Source: Paracoccus ravus
GTDB lineage: Bacteria; Pseudomonadota; Alphaproteobacteria; Rhodobacterales; Rhodobacteraceae
Direction: 5' to 3'
Assembly: GCF_004522175.1 (NCBI RefSeq)
Contig: NZ_SDEB01000025.1
Coordinates: 1 to 56,145 of the forward strand
Length of the DNA: 56,145 nucleotides
The notes under the pieces were generated by a model. That model ran no database searches, had not been told where the DNA came from, and saw nothing but the letters and a program-made list of their open reading frames with translations. The translations under genes were made by a program, and so were the position numbers. Shown piece after piece: positions 42,640-52,497 of this stretch (positions are counted from its first letter, which is position 1; every line of letters begins with the position of its first letter).

Positions 42640-44119
42640 CGCCCGGCGGGCTGGGCGCGCCGCTGGCTTCCTTCTATATCGACGGGGTGCAGCAGACCGT
42701 CGAGGGCACGCGACGCGGCTTGCGCGGCGTCTTCGATACCGAGCAGGTCGAGGTCTATCGCGGCCCGCAATTGACCCTGACCGGCCGCGCGGCGCTGGCT
42801 GGCGAGATCTATCTGCGCACCAAGGACCCGGAATTCGAGAGCTCGGGCGCGGCACAACTGACCTATGGCCCGGATGATCACAAACAGGTCGGGCTGGCTT
42901 TTGGCGACGCAATCAACGACCGCGTCGCCTACCGCTTCAGCGGCGAATGGTCCGAGAAGGACAGCGATCTGAGCTACCCGTCCTACGAGCAGTATGACCG
43001 CTACGACGATTACGTCACCGACGATTACTGGGTGCTGCGCGGCAATGTCCTGTGGCTGCCGACCGAGAATGACGACACCCGCGTGATCCTGAGCTATTCG
43101 CGTTCGTTCGACGGGCCGACCCAGAATGATATCGTCGGGCCGCTCTGGTCCACCGGCTCGCCGGGCTACGGCGCGCGGCGCGGCGATAGCTGGGGCGCGC
43201 TTCTGCCGGATTAATACCGCACGCAAGTGCTGACTGCCCTGCCGGTCTATCCAGAACTATGCCCTGTTCGGCGAGGCCAGCTACGAATCCGCTCCGAACT
43301 GGCGTGTAATCGCTGGCGCACGTCTCGATTATATCGAGCAGGATCAATCCGCTTGGGTCCGCAGCGATGGCGCGGTCACGACCGATGCCGACAGCGATTT
43401 CAGCGACAGCGTCTTCATCACCAAGCTTGGCATCGAATACAGTTTCGGCACGGATCAGAGCGTCGCGCTGATCTATCAAGAGGGCTACCGCCCCGGCGGT
43501 TCGGCGATCTATGTCGTGGACGGGACCCAATACGAATATGACCCGGAAACGACCCGAAACCTCGAACTGGCATGGCGTGGCCACTTCATGGAGGATCGGC
43601 TGCGCGTTGCCGCCAATGTCTTCTATCAGGAATGGCAGGATCAGCAGGTCGAACTGCGCCGCGATCCCGCCGACTGGGAGACCAGCTTCATCGCCAATGT
43701 CGGCGAGTCTGAATCCTACGGGGCCGAGCTTGAACTGGCCTGTGCCGCGACGGTGATGCTGGACCTGACCGCCTCGGTCGGGCTGCTGCACCGGGCTGCA
43801 ATTCCCCGGCGCGCCGGAACGCAATATCTCGCTCGGCTCTGCCTGGAACGACGAGGTTGGTCGCTTCGTGAACGGCCATTTCTCTGCGCAAAGCAGCACA
43901 AGTTCGCGGCTGGAACCCTATGTGCCCCAGCCGGTCGAACTGGCGGGATACGGCCTTGTCGACCTTGCCGCGGGCTATGCCTGGGAAGAGGCGCGGATCA
44001 CGGCCTATGCGACGAACCTCTTCGACAAGGAATATTTCCTCTATGAATACGGTCCGGGCGCCATGGCGACCCTTGGCGACCGTCGCGAGGTCGGGATCCG
44101 GCTGGATGACCGTTTCTAG
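42540..44119 (+). pseudogene. TonB-dependent siderophore receptor, truncated and disrupted
   Basis: The remnant begins inside the plug domain (QDYTDTFR, then a TAA, then GGWTESGFVLRGINSEGLTP), without signal peptide or TonB box. From 42567 to 43213 the frame gives FYIDGVQQTVEGTRRG, VEVYRGPQ and barrel strands. It stops, and from about 43245 another frame (YALFGEASYESAPNWRVIAG, LIYQEGYRPGGSAI) continues; roughly 200 barrel residues seem missing between them. A third frame from about 43790 (FPGAPERNISLG) runs to the terminal strand REVGIRLDDRF. Ligand unknown; judging by the neighbours, a ferric siderophore. Confidence 0.88.
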
Positions 44120-44221
44120 GGAAACCACCGCGTGCCCGCTTTCGCAGGCGCGGCGGCCCGGGCGTGACGTGTGCGGGCTCTTGCCAAGGCCCGTGGCTGG
44201 TGGCGCGGGACGGGTGTCCCG

Positions 44222-47008
44222 CTACAAGGCCTGCATGAGCGTCCGTGCCTGCGTGACGTCACGGGTTCTTTGTCCCTGAGGGATGCGCCCAAGCACATCG
44301 CCCAGCCGTCTTTGTGCGGAAAGCGGCTGGCCGCGCTCACGGTCCAGCTCCGCCAGATTGGTCGCGGCGCGAAGTTCCCATGCAACGGCACCCTGCGCCC
44401 GTGCCGTGCGGCTTGCGAATTCAAGCTGGGCGCGGGCGGCCTCGGCATCGCCGTCAGCGAGCAAGTGCAGCGCTGCGATGCGTTGCAATTCCGCACTGCA
44501 CCAATGCGGCCTTCCGCGCGGCGCGTCCGGGTCAAGCCGGGTCACCCAGTCCATGGCGAGACCGGGCAGGATGGTTGCGAGGATATGACGATGCAGGCCG
44601 TCCAGTTCGTCGCCATAAAGCTCGATCGCATCATCGGCGGCGGGCGCGCCGTGGCGCAGGCGGTGAACCGCGCCCTGATAGGTCCGGCCCCATTTTGCCC
44701 AATAGCTGAAATCATTCTCGACCGAGACCTTCATCAGCAGCGCAGAGAGCGCCTCTGCCTGCTCGATATCGCCCACCCAGAAGGTCAGGGGAATGATCAT
44801 CATGCCCAGGCCATAGGCCAGGCCCAGAAGATCGCCAGATAGCCCGACGGTGACCGCCTCATGCGCAAGATCCAGCGCCGCGTCGGCCTGACCCGTCAGC
44901 CAGAGATGGTTCGACATATTCGCGCGCGCGGTCACGCCCTGCTTGTACATCAGGTCAAGCTGGACATGCGCGGTCATCTGCGCCGTCGAGCGCAGCGCGG
45001 CACGACCATGCCGCCCGGCATCGCCCAGATTGCCGTCCCGCCACATGCCAAGCGCGACGATGCGATGTGCCATCGCGATCTGCGCCGCGTCCCCCGAGGC
45101 CTCGGCGACCGCCTGAAACTCGCGGGCATAAGTCAGCGCGTCCCCATATCTTGCCTGTGTCAGGCGCGTTCCGAACATGGTCCAGAGACAATCGAGAAGG
45201 CAGCTTCGGTTCCCGGTTCGCCGCGCCACCTCGATCGCCTTGATCAGCATGGGCTGGATCTTGGGCGAGAGGCCAAGCGAATTGTACCATGCCTTATGCA
45301 TGCTCGGGGCAAGCCAGACCAGATCCGTCTCGTCCAGTTCGGGATGCGCGGCCAGGATATCCATCGCGCGCTCGATGATCAGCGCATATTCCTTGAGCAT
45401 CGAAAGCCGCAGCCACATCGGGCCGCTTTCCACGATCAGTTCCACTGCAAGCCGCGCATCGCCGTCCTTGCCGAGCCCCCAGCAGATCGCCGCGCGCACG
45501 TCGGCGGCGATGCGGCGCAGCTCGCCATTGCGGTCCAAGCCCAGATCGCCCGCGCCGGCCCCGATGGCCTGTGCGAGTTCGCTGACGTGATGCGCCGCGT
45601 GACGGTGTTGGATGTCCCGCGCATCGCGCCGCGCGGCCAGAAGCGCTGTGCAAAAGGCGCGGGTCGTCTCGAGCAGCCGGTAGCGCATAGCTTCCCCCGA
45701 GCAGCTGACGATCACGAAGGATTTGGTGACGAGCGAGGCGACCAGACGCAGCAAGGTCTCGAAGTCGCGCGCCGAGACCCGCAGCGCCGCCTCGAGCTGG
45801 AATTCGCCCTGAAAGGCGCTCAGCACGACCAGCAGGTCGCGCTCTTCCTCGCTCAGCAGATCAAAGCTCCATTGCAAGGTCGCGGCCAGGGTGCGATGGC
45901 GCGGCAGGGCCGCGCGGCGGCCTGCGTCAAGCAGGGAGATCCGGCCTTCGAGCGCGCGGGCCAGAGGTTCAAGACCGATCGCCTCGATCCGTCCGGCGGC
46001 CAGTTCGATCGCAAGGGGGATGCCGTCCAGCCGGCTGGCGATCCGGACCAGCGCGGGAACGTCTTGGTCGCAAAAGGCCATTGCCTGCGCCGCCATCGCT
46101 CGTTCGACCAGCAGTTCGACGCCCGGATAATCCAGCGCCGCGCCCATCGTGGCGGGCATCGCCTGCTCGGAGGGCAGGGCAAGCCCGCCCAGGCGCAGGA
46201 TCGCCTCGCCCTCGATGAGAAAGGGCTCGCGGCTGGTGGCCAGGATACGGAGTTCCGGTGCCTGACGCAGCAGCCGGGCCGCAAGCGCTGCCGTGGCTTC
46301 GAGCACATGTTCGCAATTGTCGAGCACCAGCAGCGTCGGCATCTGCACCGCCGCAAGGATGCGGCTTTCGGGCGGGTCGGGGGAAACCCCGGGCGCACAA
46401 AGCGTTGCCGCGACCGTGGCGGCCACGAGTTCTGCCGAGGCAAGCGGCGCCATGTCGACAAAGCAGATGCGCAAGGCTTCCTCTTCCGCGAGACACCAGC
46501 AGAGCTCGATCGCGAGCCGGGTCTTGCCGATCCCGCCGGGCCCCACGACGCTGAGGCAGCGATGTCTCTGCATCCGGTCCAGGGCCAGAGCCACGGCCTC
46601 GCCCCGGCCAATCATCGGCGTCACCGGAGAGACCAGCCCGACCGTGCCGTGGGAGGGCACCGGCTCGGGGCGGGGACAGGCTGCGGGCAGGCAGGTCAGC
46701 GCGTAGCCCCGGCCCGGCGCGTTGGTGATATGCGACGGACCCGCCGCGCCCGCGTCCAGCAGACGCCGCAGTGCCGACATCTGCACCCGTAGATTGGCCT
46801 CGTCGACATGGGTGCCGGGCCAGGCCGAGGCGATCAGTTCGGCGGAGCCGACGATCTGGCCCGGTTCCTGCGCCAGCCGGTCCAGCAGCGCCATCGCCCG
46901 GCTGCCGATCCTGACCGTCTCGCTTTGCCGGAGCAGCACACCCCGCCCCGGGAAATAGCGGTAGTGACCGAACCGGATCTCGTTGCTGTCGTCGTTCTGC
47001 TTGTCCAT
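44222..47008 (-). CDS. Winged-helix transcriptional regulator with NTPase and repeat domains (predicted ATPase family)
   Basis: A 928-residue regulator. Residues about 12-105 form an OmpR/PhoB-type winged helix (IASAWPGTHVDEANLRVQMSALRRLL, APGRGYALT). Residues 130-400 form an NB-ARC/STAND-like ATPase with Walker A VVGPGGIGKTRL, Walker B TLLVLDNCEHV and the SREP sensor (ILATSREPF). The rest is helical, TPR-like. It is divergent from the alpha/beta hydrolase and isochorismatase-like genes, its most likely targets. Regulators of this design act as oligomerising switches; the signal is unknown. Length is usual for the family. Confidence 0.9.
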   Translation of the reverse strand: MDKQNDDSNEIRFGHYRYFPGRGVLLRQSETVRIGSRAMALLDRLAQEPGQIVGSAELIASAWPGTHVDEANLRVQMSALRRLLDAGAAGPSHITNAPGRGYALTCLPAACPRPEPVPSHGTVGLVSPVTPMIGRGEAVALALDRMQRHRCLSVVGPGGIGKTRLAIELCWCLAEEEALRICFVDMAPLASAELVAATVAATLCAPGVSPDPPESRILAAVQMPTLLVLDNCEHVLEATAALAARLLRQAPELRILATSREPFLIEGEAILRLGGLALPSEQAMPATMGAALDYPGVELLVERAMAAQAMAFCDQDVPALVRIASRLDGIPLAIELAAGRIEAIGLEPLARALEGRISLLDAGRRAALPRHRTLAATLQWSFDLLSEEERDLLVVLSAFQGEFQLEAALRVSARDFETLLRLVASLVTKSFVIVSCSGEAMRYRLLETTRAFCTALLAARRDARDIQHRHAAHHVSELAQAIGAGAGDLGLDRNGELRRIAADVRAAICWGLGKDGDARLAVELIVESGPMWLRLSMLKEYALIIERAMDILAAHPELDETDLVWLAPSMHKAWYNSLGLSPKIQPMLIKAIEVARRTGNRSCLLDCLWTMFGTRLTQARYGDALTYAREFQAVAEASGDAAQIAMAHRIVALGMWRDGNLGDAGRHGRAALRSTAQMTAHVQLDLMYKQGVTARANMSNHLWLTGQADAALDLAHEAVTVGLSGDLLGLAYGLGMMIIPLTFWVGDIEQAEALSALLMKVSVENDFSYWAKWGRTYQGAVHRLRHGAPAADDAIELYGDELDGLHRHILATILPGLAMDWVTRLDPDAPRGRPHWCSAELQRIAALHLLADGDAEAARAQLEFASRTARAQGAVAWELRAATNLAELDRERGQPLSAQRRLGDVLGRIPQGQRTRDVTQARTLMQAL

Positions 47009-47252
47009 GCCCGCTCTCCGCCGATGGAAAGACGCGGTGATTTTAGGTTCGGCGCTTGGCCATGTCTGCCTTCCGAATTGTGGAATTGACTGGAATCGGG
47101 TTCGGCCTTAACTTCTTTGCCCTTTTCGGACGGTAGCCGCAGGCGCGGCCCGGCCGCCGGGTGATCGGTTTTGCAATTTTTTGCGACGATTTACTCGCCA
47201 GCGCCCCGGCTAGACCGCAGCATCTTCCCAGCAGCGTCAAATGGAGCACAGG

Positions 47253-48227
47253 ATGCGCGAGCGAACCGAACCGATACTTCCCACGCTGTCGCGGCGCGAT
47301 GTTCTGGTGGCAGGAGGCGCCGCGATCGGCGCGGCGGTCCTGCCGACTCTTTCCGCTCGCGGCGATGACACCACCCTGAAAAAGGAAGACTTCACCATGT
47401 CCTATGTCACGACTTCCGACGGTACCGAGATATTCTACAAGGATTGGGGCCCGGCCGAGGCGCAGGCCATCGTCTTTCATCACGGCTGGCCGCTCTCGGC
47501 GGATGATTGGGACAGTCAGATGATGTTCTTTCTGGACAAGGGCTTTCGCGTCATCGCGCATGACCGGCGCGGGCATGGCCGTTCGACCCAGACCTTCACG
47601 GGCAATGAGATGGACACCTATGCGGCCGATGTGGCGGCTTTGACCGACCATCTCGACCTGAAGGCCGCGATCCATGTAGGCCACTCGACCGGCGGCGGAG
47701 AGGTTGCGCGCTATGTCGCCCGCGCCAAGCCCGGCCGGGTCGGCAAGGCGGTGCTGATCGGCGCGGTGCCGCCGATCATGGTCAAGACCGAGGCCAATCC
47801 TGGCGGCCTGCCGATCGAGGTCTTTGACGGGTTCCGCGCCGCCTTTCTCGCGAACCGCGCGCAATTTTTCAAGGATGTCCCCTCGGGGCCGTTCTACGGC
47901 TATAACCGCCCCGGCGCGACGCCCAGCCCCGGCGTGATCGAGAACTGGTGGCGGCAGGGCATGATGGGCGGGGCCAAGGCGCATTACGACTGCATCAAGG
48001 CCTTTTCCGAAACCGATTTCACCGAGGATCTTAAGGCGATCGACGTGCCGGTTCTGGTCATGCATGGCGATGATGACCAGATCGTGCCCTATGCCGATTC
48101 CGCACCGCTTTCGGCGAAATTGCTGAAGAACGGCACACTCAAGACCTATCCCGGCTTCGATCATGGCATGTGCACCACGCATCCCGACGTGATCAATGCC
48201 GACCTGCTCGCATTTTTCCAAAGCTGA
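47253..48227 (+). CDS. Alpha/beta hydrolase (non-haem chloroperoxidase/esterase type) with Tat signal
   Basis: The mature domain begins [19 protein letters not shown] and has the family motifs [25 protein letters not shown], the Ser elbow VGHSTGGGE, Asp in [11 protein letters not shown] and His in GFDHGMC, the complete triad. Upstream, [18 protein letters not shown] is a twin-arginine signal. I chose ATG 47253 (GGAG 8 bp before); an ATG at 47241 is possible. ATG 47397, with AAGGAAG at 47382-47388, would make a leaderless cytosolic form, so two forms are conceivable. Its substrate is unknown; the next gene follows after 24 bp. Confidence 0.88.
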   Translation: MRERTEPILPTLSRRDVLVAGGAAIGAAVLPTLSARGDDTTLKKEDFTMSYVTTSDGTEIFYKDWGPAEAQAIVFHHGWPLSADDWDSQMMFFLDKGFRVIAHDRRGHGRSTQTFTGNEMDTYAADVAALTDHLDLKAAIHVGHSTGGGEVARYVARAKPGRVGKAVLIGAVPPIMVKTEANPGGLPIEVFDGFRAAFLANRAQFFKDVPSGPFYGYNRPGATPSPGVIENWWRQGMMGGAKAHYDCIKAFSETDFTEDLKAIDVPVLVMHGDDDQIVPYADSAPLSAKLLKNGTLKTYPGFDHGMCTTHPDVINADLLAFFQS

Positions 48228-48251
48228 TCACCCCGGAATGAGGAAAAGGCC

Positions 48252-48815
48252 ATGCCCCGGAAAGCCCTGATCGTCATCGACATCCAGAATGATTATTTCC
48301 CCCAAGGGGACTGGCCACTTGCCGGGGTCGAGCGCGCCGCCGGGAATGCCGCTCGGCTGATTGCCGCGGCAAGGGACGCGGGCGAGGTGGTCGTTCACAT
48401 CCGGCATGAATTCGAAAGTGGCGACGCGCCGTTCTTCCGCCCGGCCAGCGAGGGCGCCGCGATCCATGCCTCGGTCGCGCCTGTCCCGGGCGAGCATGTC
48501 GTGCTGAAACATAGGATCAATTCCTATTTGGGCACGGATCTGAAGGCGCATCTCGACACAAACGGCGTCTCGGAACTCGTGATCTGCGGCAATATGAGCC
48601 ATATGTGTGTGGATGCGGCGACGCGGGCCTCGGCCGATTTCGGCTATCGGGTGACGCTGGTCCATGATGCCTGCGCCTCGCGCGATCTGCAGTTCGATGG
48701 CGTTCATGTCCCGGCCGAGATGGCCCATGCCGCCTTCATGTCGGCGCTGTCCTTCGCCTATGCCAAGACGGTTTCGACCGAGGAATACCTGGCCCTAATG
48801 GCCGAGGTCGTCTGA
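48252..48815 (+). CDS. Cysteine hydrolase, isochorismatase-like family
   Basis: A 187-residue protein of the nicotinamidase/isochorismatase fold. The catalytic residues are Asp in LIVIDIQNDYF, Lys in VVLKHRINSYLGTDL and Cys in CGNMSHMCVDAATRAS, with the typical cis-peptide region before the Cys. It is co-transcribed with the alpha/beta hydrolase 24 bp upstream (AGGAAAAGG before the ATG) and is likely under the large divergent regulator. Members hydrolyse amides or vinyl ethers; which is not evident. Confidence 0.92.
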   Translation: MPRKALIVIDIQNDYFPQGDWPLAGVERAAGNAARLIAAARDAGEVVVHIRHEFESGDAPFFRPASEGAAIHASVAPVPGEHVVLKHRINSYLGTDLKAHLDTNGVSELVICGNMSHMCVDAATRASADFGYRVTLVHDACASRDLQFDGVHVPAEMAHAAFMSALSFAYAKTVSTEEYLALMAEVV

Positions 48816-49363
48816 CCAGCCACCTGCAGCACGCAACGACCTGGGATGAGCCGCATGAACCTAGTCGACCCACCCCGTGCGACGGGAGCAACTGCCGAAC
48901 ACCGGCACAGCCGAGGAACGGCCGAGCCGCAGGCCGGACGGTGCCATCGCCTTGCCATCCGTCGGGCCAAGCAGCGCGGCCAGATCGGACAGGCGGATGG
49001 GGCGGCGCGGCGCGCTGCGAGATATGACCATGCGGAACGGACCGAGAACCTCGCCCATATTGGCCTCGGTCTGGTCCCCGATTGCCTCCAAGTCACGCGC
49101 GACGTGCCGGTCGATTTTTCCGGCGCGAAGCAGACGCGCGCGGCCTGAGGGAAGGGCGCGGATCGCCTGTCTCCCCACCGCCCCCGCGATCCGCGCCCGC
49201 CTTGTCTGAACCAAGCCGGTTCGCCGAAACCGCCGCCGCTGCTGGCAGAGGTTCCGGGCGAAGGGCGACCCTATCCCAAGGTATGGCGCCAGCACCGGTT
49301 CGAAGAATGTCACGCCTTGGGCCTTTGGTTCATGCTGCCGCCCATCCATCCAAGGAGAATGCC
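48816..49363. other. 548-bp gap without a convincing gene
   Basis: Open frames exist on the minus strand (a 162-codon frame covers 48861-49349, with LEAIGDQTEANMGEVLGPFR), but none has an SD sequence, domain motif or compositional support that convinces me. A decayed regulator is one possible reading. AAGGAG at 49352-49357 belongs to the following gene. Confidence 0.4.
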
Positions 49364-50242
49364 ATGAATACTCCTGCCAAGATCAATTCTGCACGCACCG
49401 TCCCGACCCGCTTTGTCGAGAGCCGGGGCCGAAAGCTGGCCTATCGCGAGATCGGCTCGGGTCCGCCCTTGCTGCTCTGCCTGCGATTCCGCGGCATACT
49501 CGACAGCTGGGACCCGGATTTTCTGGATGCGCTGGCGCGAGATTTCCGCGTCATCACCTTTGACTATTCCGGCCTTGGCCAATCGACCGGCAACCCGAGC
49601 TATCAGGCCGAGGCGCTTGCCGCGGACGCGATCGACCTGGCCGACAGCCTTGGCCTCGGGACATTCGTGATCGGGGGCTGGTCGCTCGGCGGGATCGGCG
49701 CGCAGGTTCTTGCGGCGCAGCATCCCGAGCGGGTCAGCCATGTCGTGCTGATCGGAACCTCGCCTCCGGGCCCGCTCGATCCACCCTCCGAACCGATCTT
49801 TCTGGAAAGGGCGCTGAAGCCCGAAAACGATCTGACCGACGAGACCATCCTGTTCTTCGAGCCGGACGCCCCCGAAAGTCGCGCTGCCGCCGCGCGCTCG
49901 CATGACAGGATTGCGGCGCGCGCGGGCGACAAGAGCCCGCCAATCCCGCCCGAGACCTATCTACGCCTGCTGCAGGAACGCGCGGGCGAGGAGATTTTTC
50001 CCGATCGCGCCGGATATGGCGAATTTCTGGCCCGTTGCGGCATTCCGATCCTCGTCATTACCGGCGACCATGAGATCGTCTTTCCCGCGCCCAACTGGTT
50101 CGCCCTCAGCCGACGCTGGAAAAGTCTGCATCTTCTGGTCCTGCCGCAGATGGGACATGGCCCGCAGCATGAAGTCCCCGAAATGGCTGCCGAGATCATC
50201 GCAAGCTTCGTGCGCAACCGCGTGAAGACCTTGGCCGAGTGA
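49364..50242 (+). CDS. Alpha/beta hydrolase
   Basis: A 292-residue alpha/beta-hydrolase-fold enzyme. Landmarks are LAYREIGSGPPLLLCLRFRG, VITFDYSGLGQSTG, the nucleophile elbow VIGGWSLGGIGAQVLA, GIPILVITGDHEIVFP (acid) and LPQMGHGPQHEVPE (His). The usual oxyanion HG motif is replaced by CLRFRG. ATG 49364 is preceded by AAGGAG at 49352-49357. It lies alone after a long gap but in the same direction as the hydrolase pair before it. Substrate unknown; annotation as esterase or epoxide/haloalkane hydrolase would be guesswork. Confidence 0.88.
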   Translation: MNTPAKINSARTVPTRFVESRGRKLAYREIGSGPPLLLCLRFRGILDSWDPDFLDALARDFRVITFDYSGLGQSTGNPSYQAEALAADAIDLADSLGLGTFVIGGWSLGGIGAQVLAAQHPERVSHVVLIGTSPPGPLDPPSEPIFLERALKPENDLTDETILFFEPDAPESRAAAARSHDRIAARAGDKSPPIPPETYLRLLQERAGEEIFPDRAGYGEFLARCGIPILVITGDHEIVFPAPNWFALSRRWKSLHLLVLPQMGHGPQHEVPEMAAEIIASFVRNRVKTLAE

Positions 50243-50641
50243 GCCGCATGCAGGTCCACGAGTGCGGGCTCAACGTGCCGGCCCCGTGCGCATTTCAACT
50301 CAGTGATCAGGCGGCGGGTCAGGATGTGCTTGCCCCGACTGGCCCGGTGACCTGCCCAGCCGGGCCAAGCTGCGCACTTGGCCCCGAGCGGAACTGGCCG
50401 ATGTCTGCCAGCGCCATGTCCCATGCATCCCGGCATGATCCTTTGCGGGCAGCCGGGCGCAGTGCCGAGGAGGCCCATCCGAAGCGGTTCGCGGCGGCGC
50501 GGAGGTCGCGCGGGCTGCGCGATGCCAAGGGCCAGCTTGGGGAACGGGTGGAAACACGGGCCGCCATTGTCTGCACGGGCCGCAGGACAAGGGGCGGGGG
50601 GTTCTGCTAGGATTTCTGCGCCCCCAAACGCGGAGGATGCG
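50243..50641. other. 399-bp gap, no supported gene
   Basis: I see no domain-like frame. GGAGG shortly before 50642 is the ribosome-binding site for the oxidoreductase. The stretch must contain that gene's promoter, but no confident -35/-10 pair stands out. Confidence 0.4.
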
Positions 50642-52279
50642 ATGGAAGCGATCGGCCACGACCTGCGGCAGATGCAACGAACGCCACTTCATGCCGAGCA
50701 TGTCGAGGCCCTGCGCAGGATCGGGCGCGAGGTGGTCTTCGCCCAGGGCGAGATCGTCGCCGAGACCAGCCATCCCATGGACCGTTTCATCTATGTCGAG
50801 GATGGCGAGATCGAGGTCCTGCATCCCTATTCGCGCGACCGCGTGATGGAAGCGACGATCGGACCCACGCAATTCGCGGGCGAGATCGCCTTTCTCGGCG
50901 GCGGCGCGCACCAGTTGCCGCTGCGAGCGATGCGGCCCACGCGCGCCATCACCGTCGAGCGGCGCGAGATGCTGCGGCTGATGTCCGAGATCCCCGAGCT
51001 TTCGGATATCGTGATCACCGTCTTTGCCGCCCGCCGCCGCCTGCTTCTGGAGAGCCGCGCGACCGGGCTGACGCTGATCGGTCCGGACCGGGATGCAGGT
51101 ATCCGCCGCATCGAGGAATTCGCCGAACGCAACCATGTGCCGGTGCGGGTCTTTGATCTCGACTGCCCCGGCGCCCATGCCGTCGCCGAGGAATGCGGCA
51201 TTGCGCCCGGCGCGCCTGCGGTGATCTTTGGCCAGAGCAATGTCATCGAGGCGCCGACGCCGCAAAAGGTGGCGCAGCGGCTGGGCCTCGACCTGCGGGC
51301 CGAACCCGGCGAGGTCTTCGACGTGATCATCGTCGGCGGCGGCCCGGCCGGGGTCGCCTCCGGTGTCTATGCCGGGGCCGAGGGGCTGCGCGCGCTGGTG
51401 GTCGAGGATATGGCGATCGGCGGGCAGGCCGGCACCTCGAGCCGGATCGAGAATTACATGGGGTTCCCGACCGGCATCTCGGGTGCCGACCTCGTCTGGC
51501 GCGGCGAGGTGCAGGCCATGAAGTTCGGCACCAGCTTTGCCATGCCGCGCCGCGTCATCCGGCTTGCCCGGCGCGAGGACGGGCTGTTCTGCGTCACCCT
51601 CGACTGCATGAACGAGATCTGCGCCCGCGCGCTGGTGGTGGCGACCGGGGTGCAATACCGCCGCCTTGCCATCCCCGGTTTCGAGGAGTTTCTCGGCCAC
51701 GGCCTCTATCACGCCGCGACCGAACTCGAGGCCCGCCGCTGCCGCAATTCCGAGGCGATTGTGGTCGGCGGCGGCAATTCCGCGGGCCAGGCGGCGATGT
51801 TCCTGTCGCGCAGCGCCAGCCATGTGCATCTGCTGGTGCGCGGCGACTCGCTTGCCAGTTCGATGTCGGATTACCTGTCGAGCCGGCTCGCCGCCCATCC
51901 CGGCATCACCATTCATTACAACACGACCCTTTCCGCGCTGCATGGCGAAGGGGCGCTCGCCGCCGCCGAGATCGCGACCGCGACCGGCGAGACCCGGCGC
52001 ATTTCCACCTGCGGCGTCTTCGTCATGGTCGGCGCGGCGCCGAATTGCGAATGGCTGTCGGGCCTCGTCGAGTTGGACGCGGCGGGCTACATCCTGACCG
52101 GCGCGGCGGTGGGTCGGGACCGCTCCTTCGAGACTTCGCATCCAGGGATCTTCGCGGTGGGAGACATCCGCGCGGGGTCGGTCAAGCGCGTGGCCTCGGC
52201 CGTCGGAGAAGGCTCGGTCGTCATCTCCGAGGTCTGGCGCTATCTGGCCGAGGGTGCGTCTGCGCGGGCGCGGTCGTGA
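50642..52279 (+). CDS. cNMP-binding domain / thioredoxin-reductase-like FAD oxidoreductase
   Basis: A 545-residue protein. Residues about 15-125 are a cyclic-nucleotide-binding fold (VVFAQGEIVAETSHPMDRFIYVEDGEIEVL, FAGEIAFLGGG). Residues about 140-215 are a small thioredoxin-like linker domain. Residues 225-540 are the TrxR flavoprotein: FDVIIVGGGPAGVASGVYAG (FAD), EAIVVGGGNSAGQAAMFLS (NAD(P)H), GIFAVGDIRAGSVKRVASAVGEG. The CxxC of true thioredoxin reductases is replaced (GLYHAATELEA), so it cannot reduce thioredoxin by the usual route. The cNMP domain may gate the flavin part. The architecture is known from other bacteria. Confidence 0.9.
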   Translation: MEAIGHDLRQMQRTPLHAEHVEALRRIGREVVFAQGEIVAETSHPMDRFIYVEDGEIEVLHPYSRDRVMEATIGPTQFAGEIAFLGGGAHQLPLRAMRPTRAITVERREMLRLMSEIPELSDIVITVFAARRRLLLESRATGLTLIGPDRDAGIRRIEEFAERNHVPVRVFDLDCPGAHAVAEECGIAPGAPAVIFGQSNVIEAPTPQKVAQRLGLDLRAEPGEVFDVIIVGGGPAGVASGVYAGAEGLRALVVEDMAIGGQAGTSSRIENYMGFPTGISGADLVWRGEVQAMKFGTSFAMPRRVIRLARREDGLFCVTLDCMNEICARALVVATGVQYRRLAIPGFEEFLGHGLYHAATELEARRCRNSEAIVVGGGNSAGQAAMFLSRSASHVHLLVRGDSLASSMSDYLSSRLAAHPGITIHYNTTLSALHGEGALAAAEIATATGETRRISTCGVFVMVGAAPNCEWLSGLVELDAAGYILTGAAVGRDRSFETSHPGIFAVGDIRAGSVKRVASAVGEGSVVISEVWRYLAEGASARARS

Positions 52280-52402
52280 CCGCGCATCTCGCAACCTGAT
52301 GCAGCCGCGCCCGCCGCATGGCGGGGCGCAGGTGTCCATCACAATCAAAACGCGCATCCAAGATTCCCGTTATCCTGAGGGAGGCGAGGCGTATCCCCCG
52401 GA

Positions 52403-52425
52403 CCTTAAGGTTGGCTTAAGGCAGG
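52403..52425. promoter_or_regulatory. PmrA/QseB-type box upstream of the Dsb chimera
   Basis: CTTAAG at 52404-52409 and 52415-52420 form a direct repeat with 5 bp between, an 11-bp period. This matches the established PmrA/BasR consensus YTTAAK-N5-YTTAAK. The site lies 77 bp before the ATG at 52498. A second site with 19 of 23 identical bases is at 54408-54430. Confidence 0.6.
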
Positions 52426-52497
52426 CGGGCGACAGGGACCACGCCGTGCCGGACACATTCCGGTGCGCGCAGGTGCAGATGACGAAAGGGGTCGGAC

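Noticed and set aside
44861..46792. 643-codon plus-strand frame opposite the large regulator
   Set aside because: The minus strand has a full-length protein with clear motifs; this frame is the antisense shadow.
48861..49349. 162-codon minus-strand frame between the isochorismatase-like and alpha/beta hydrolase genes
   Set aside because: No domain motif, no ribosome-binding site and several competing frames on both strands; kept only as a gap description.
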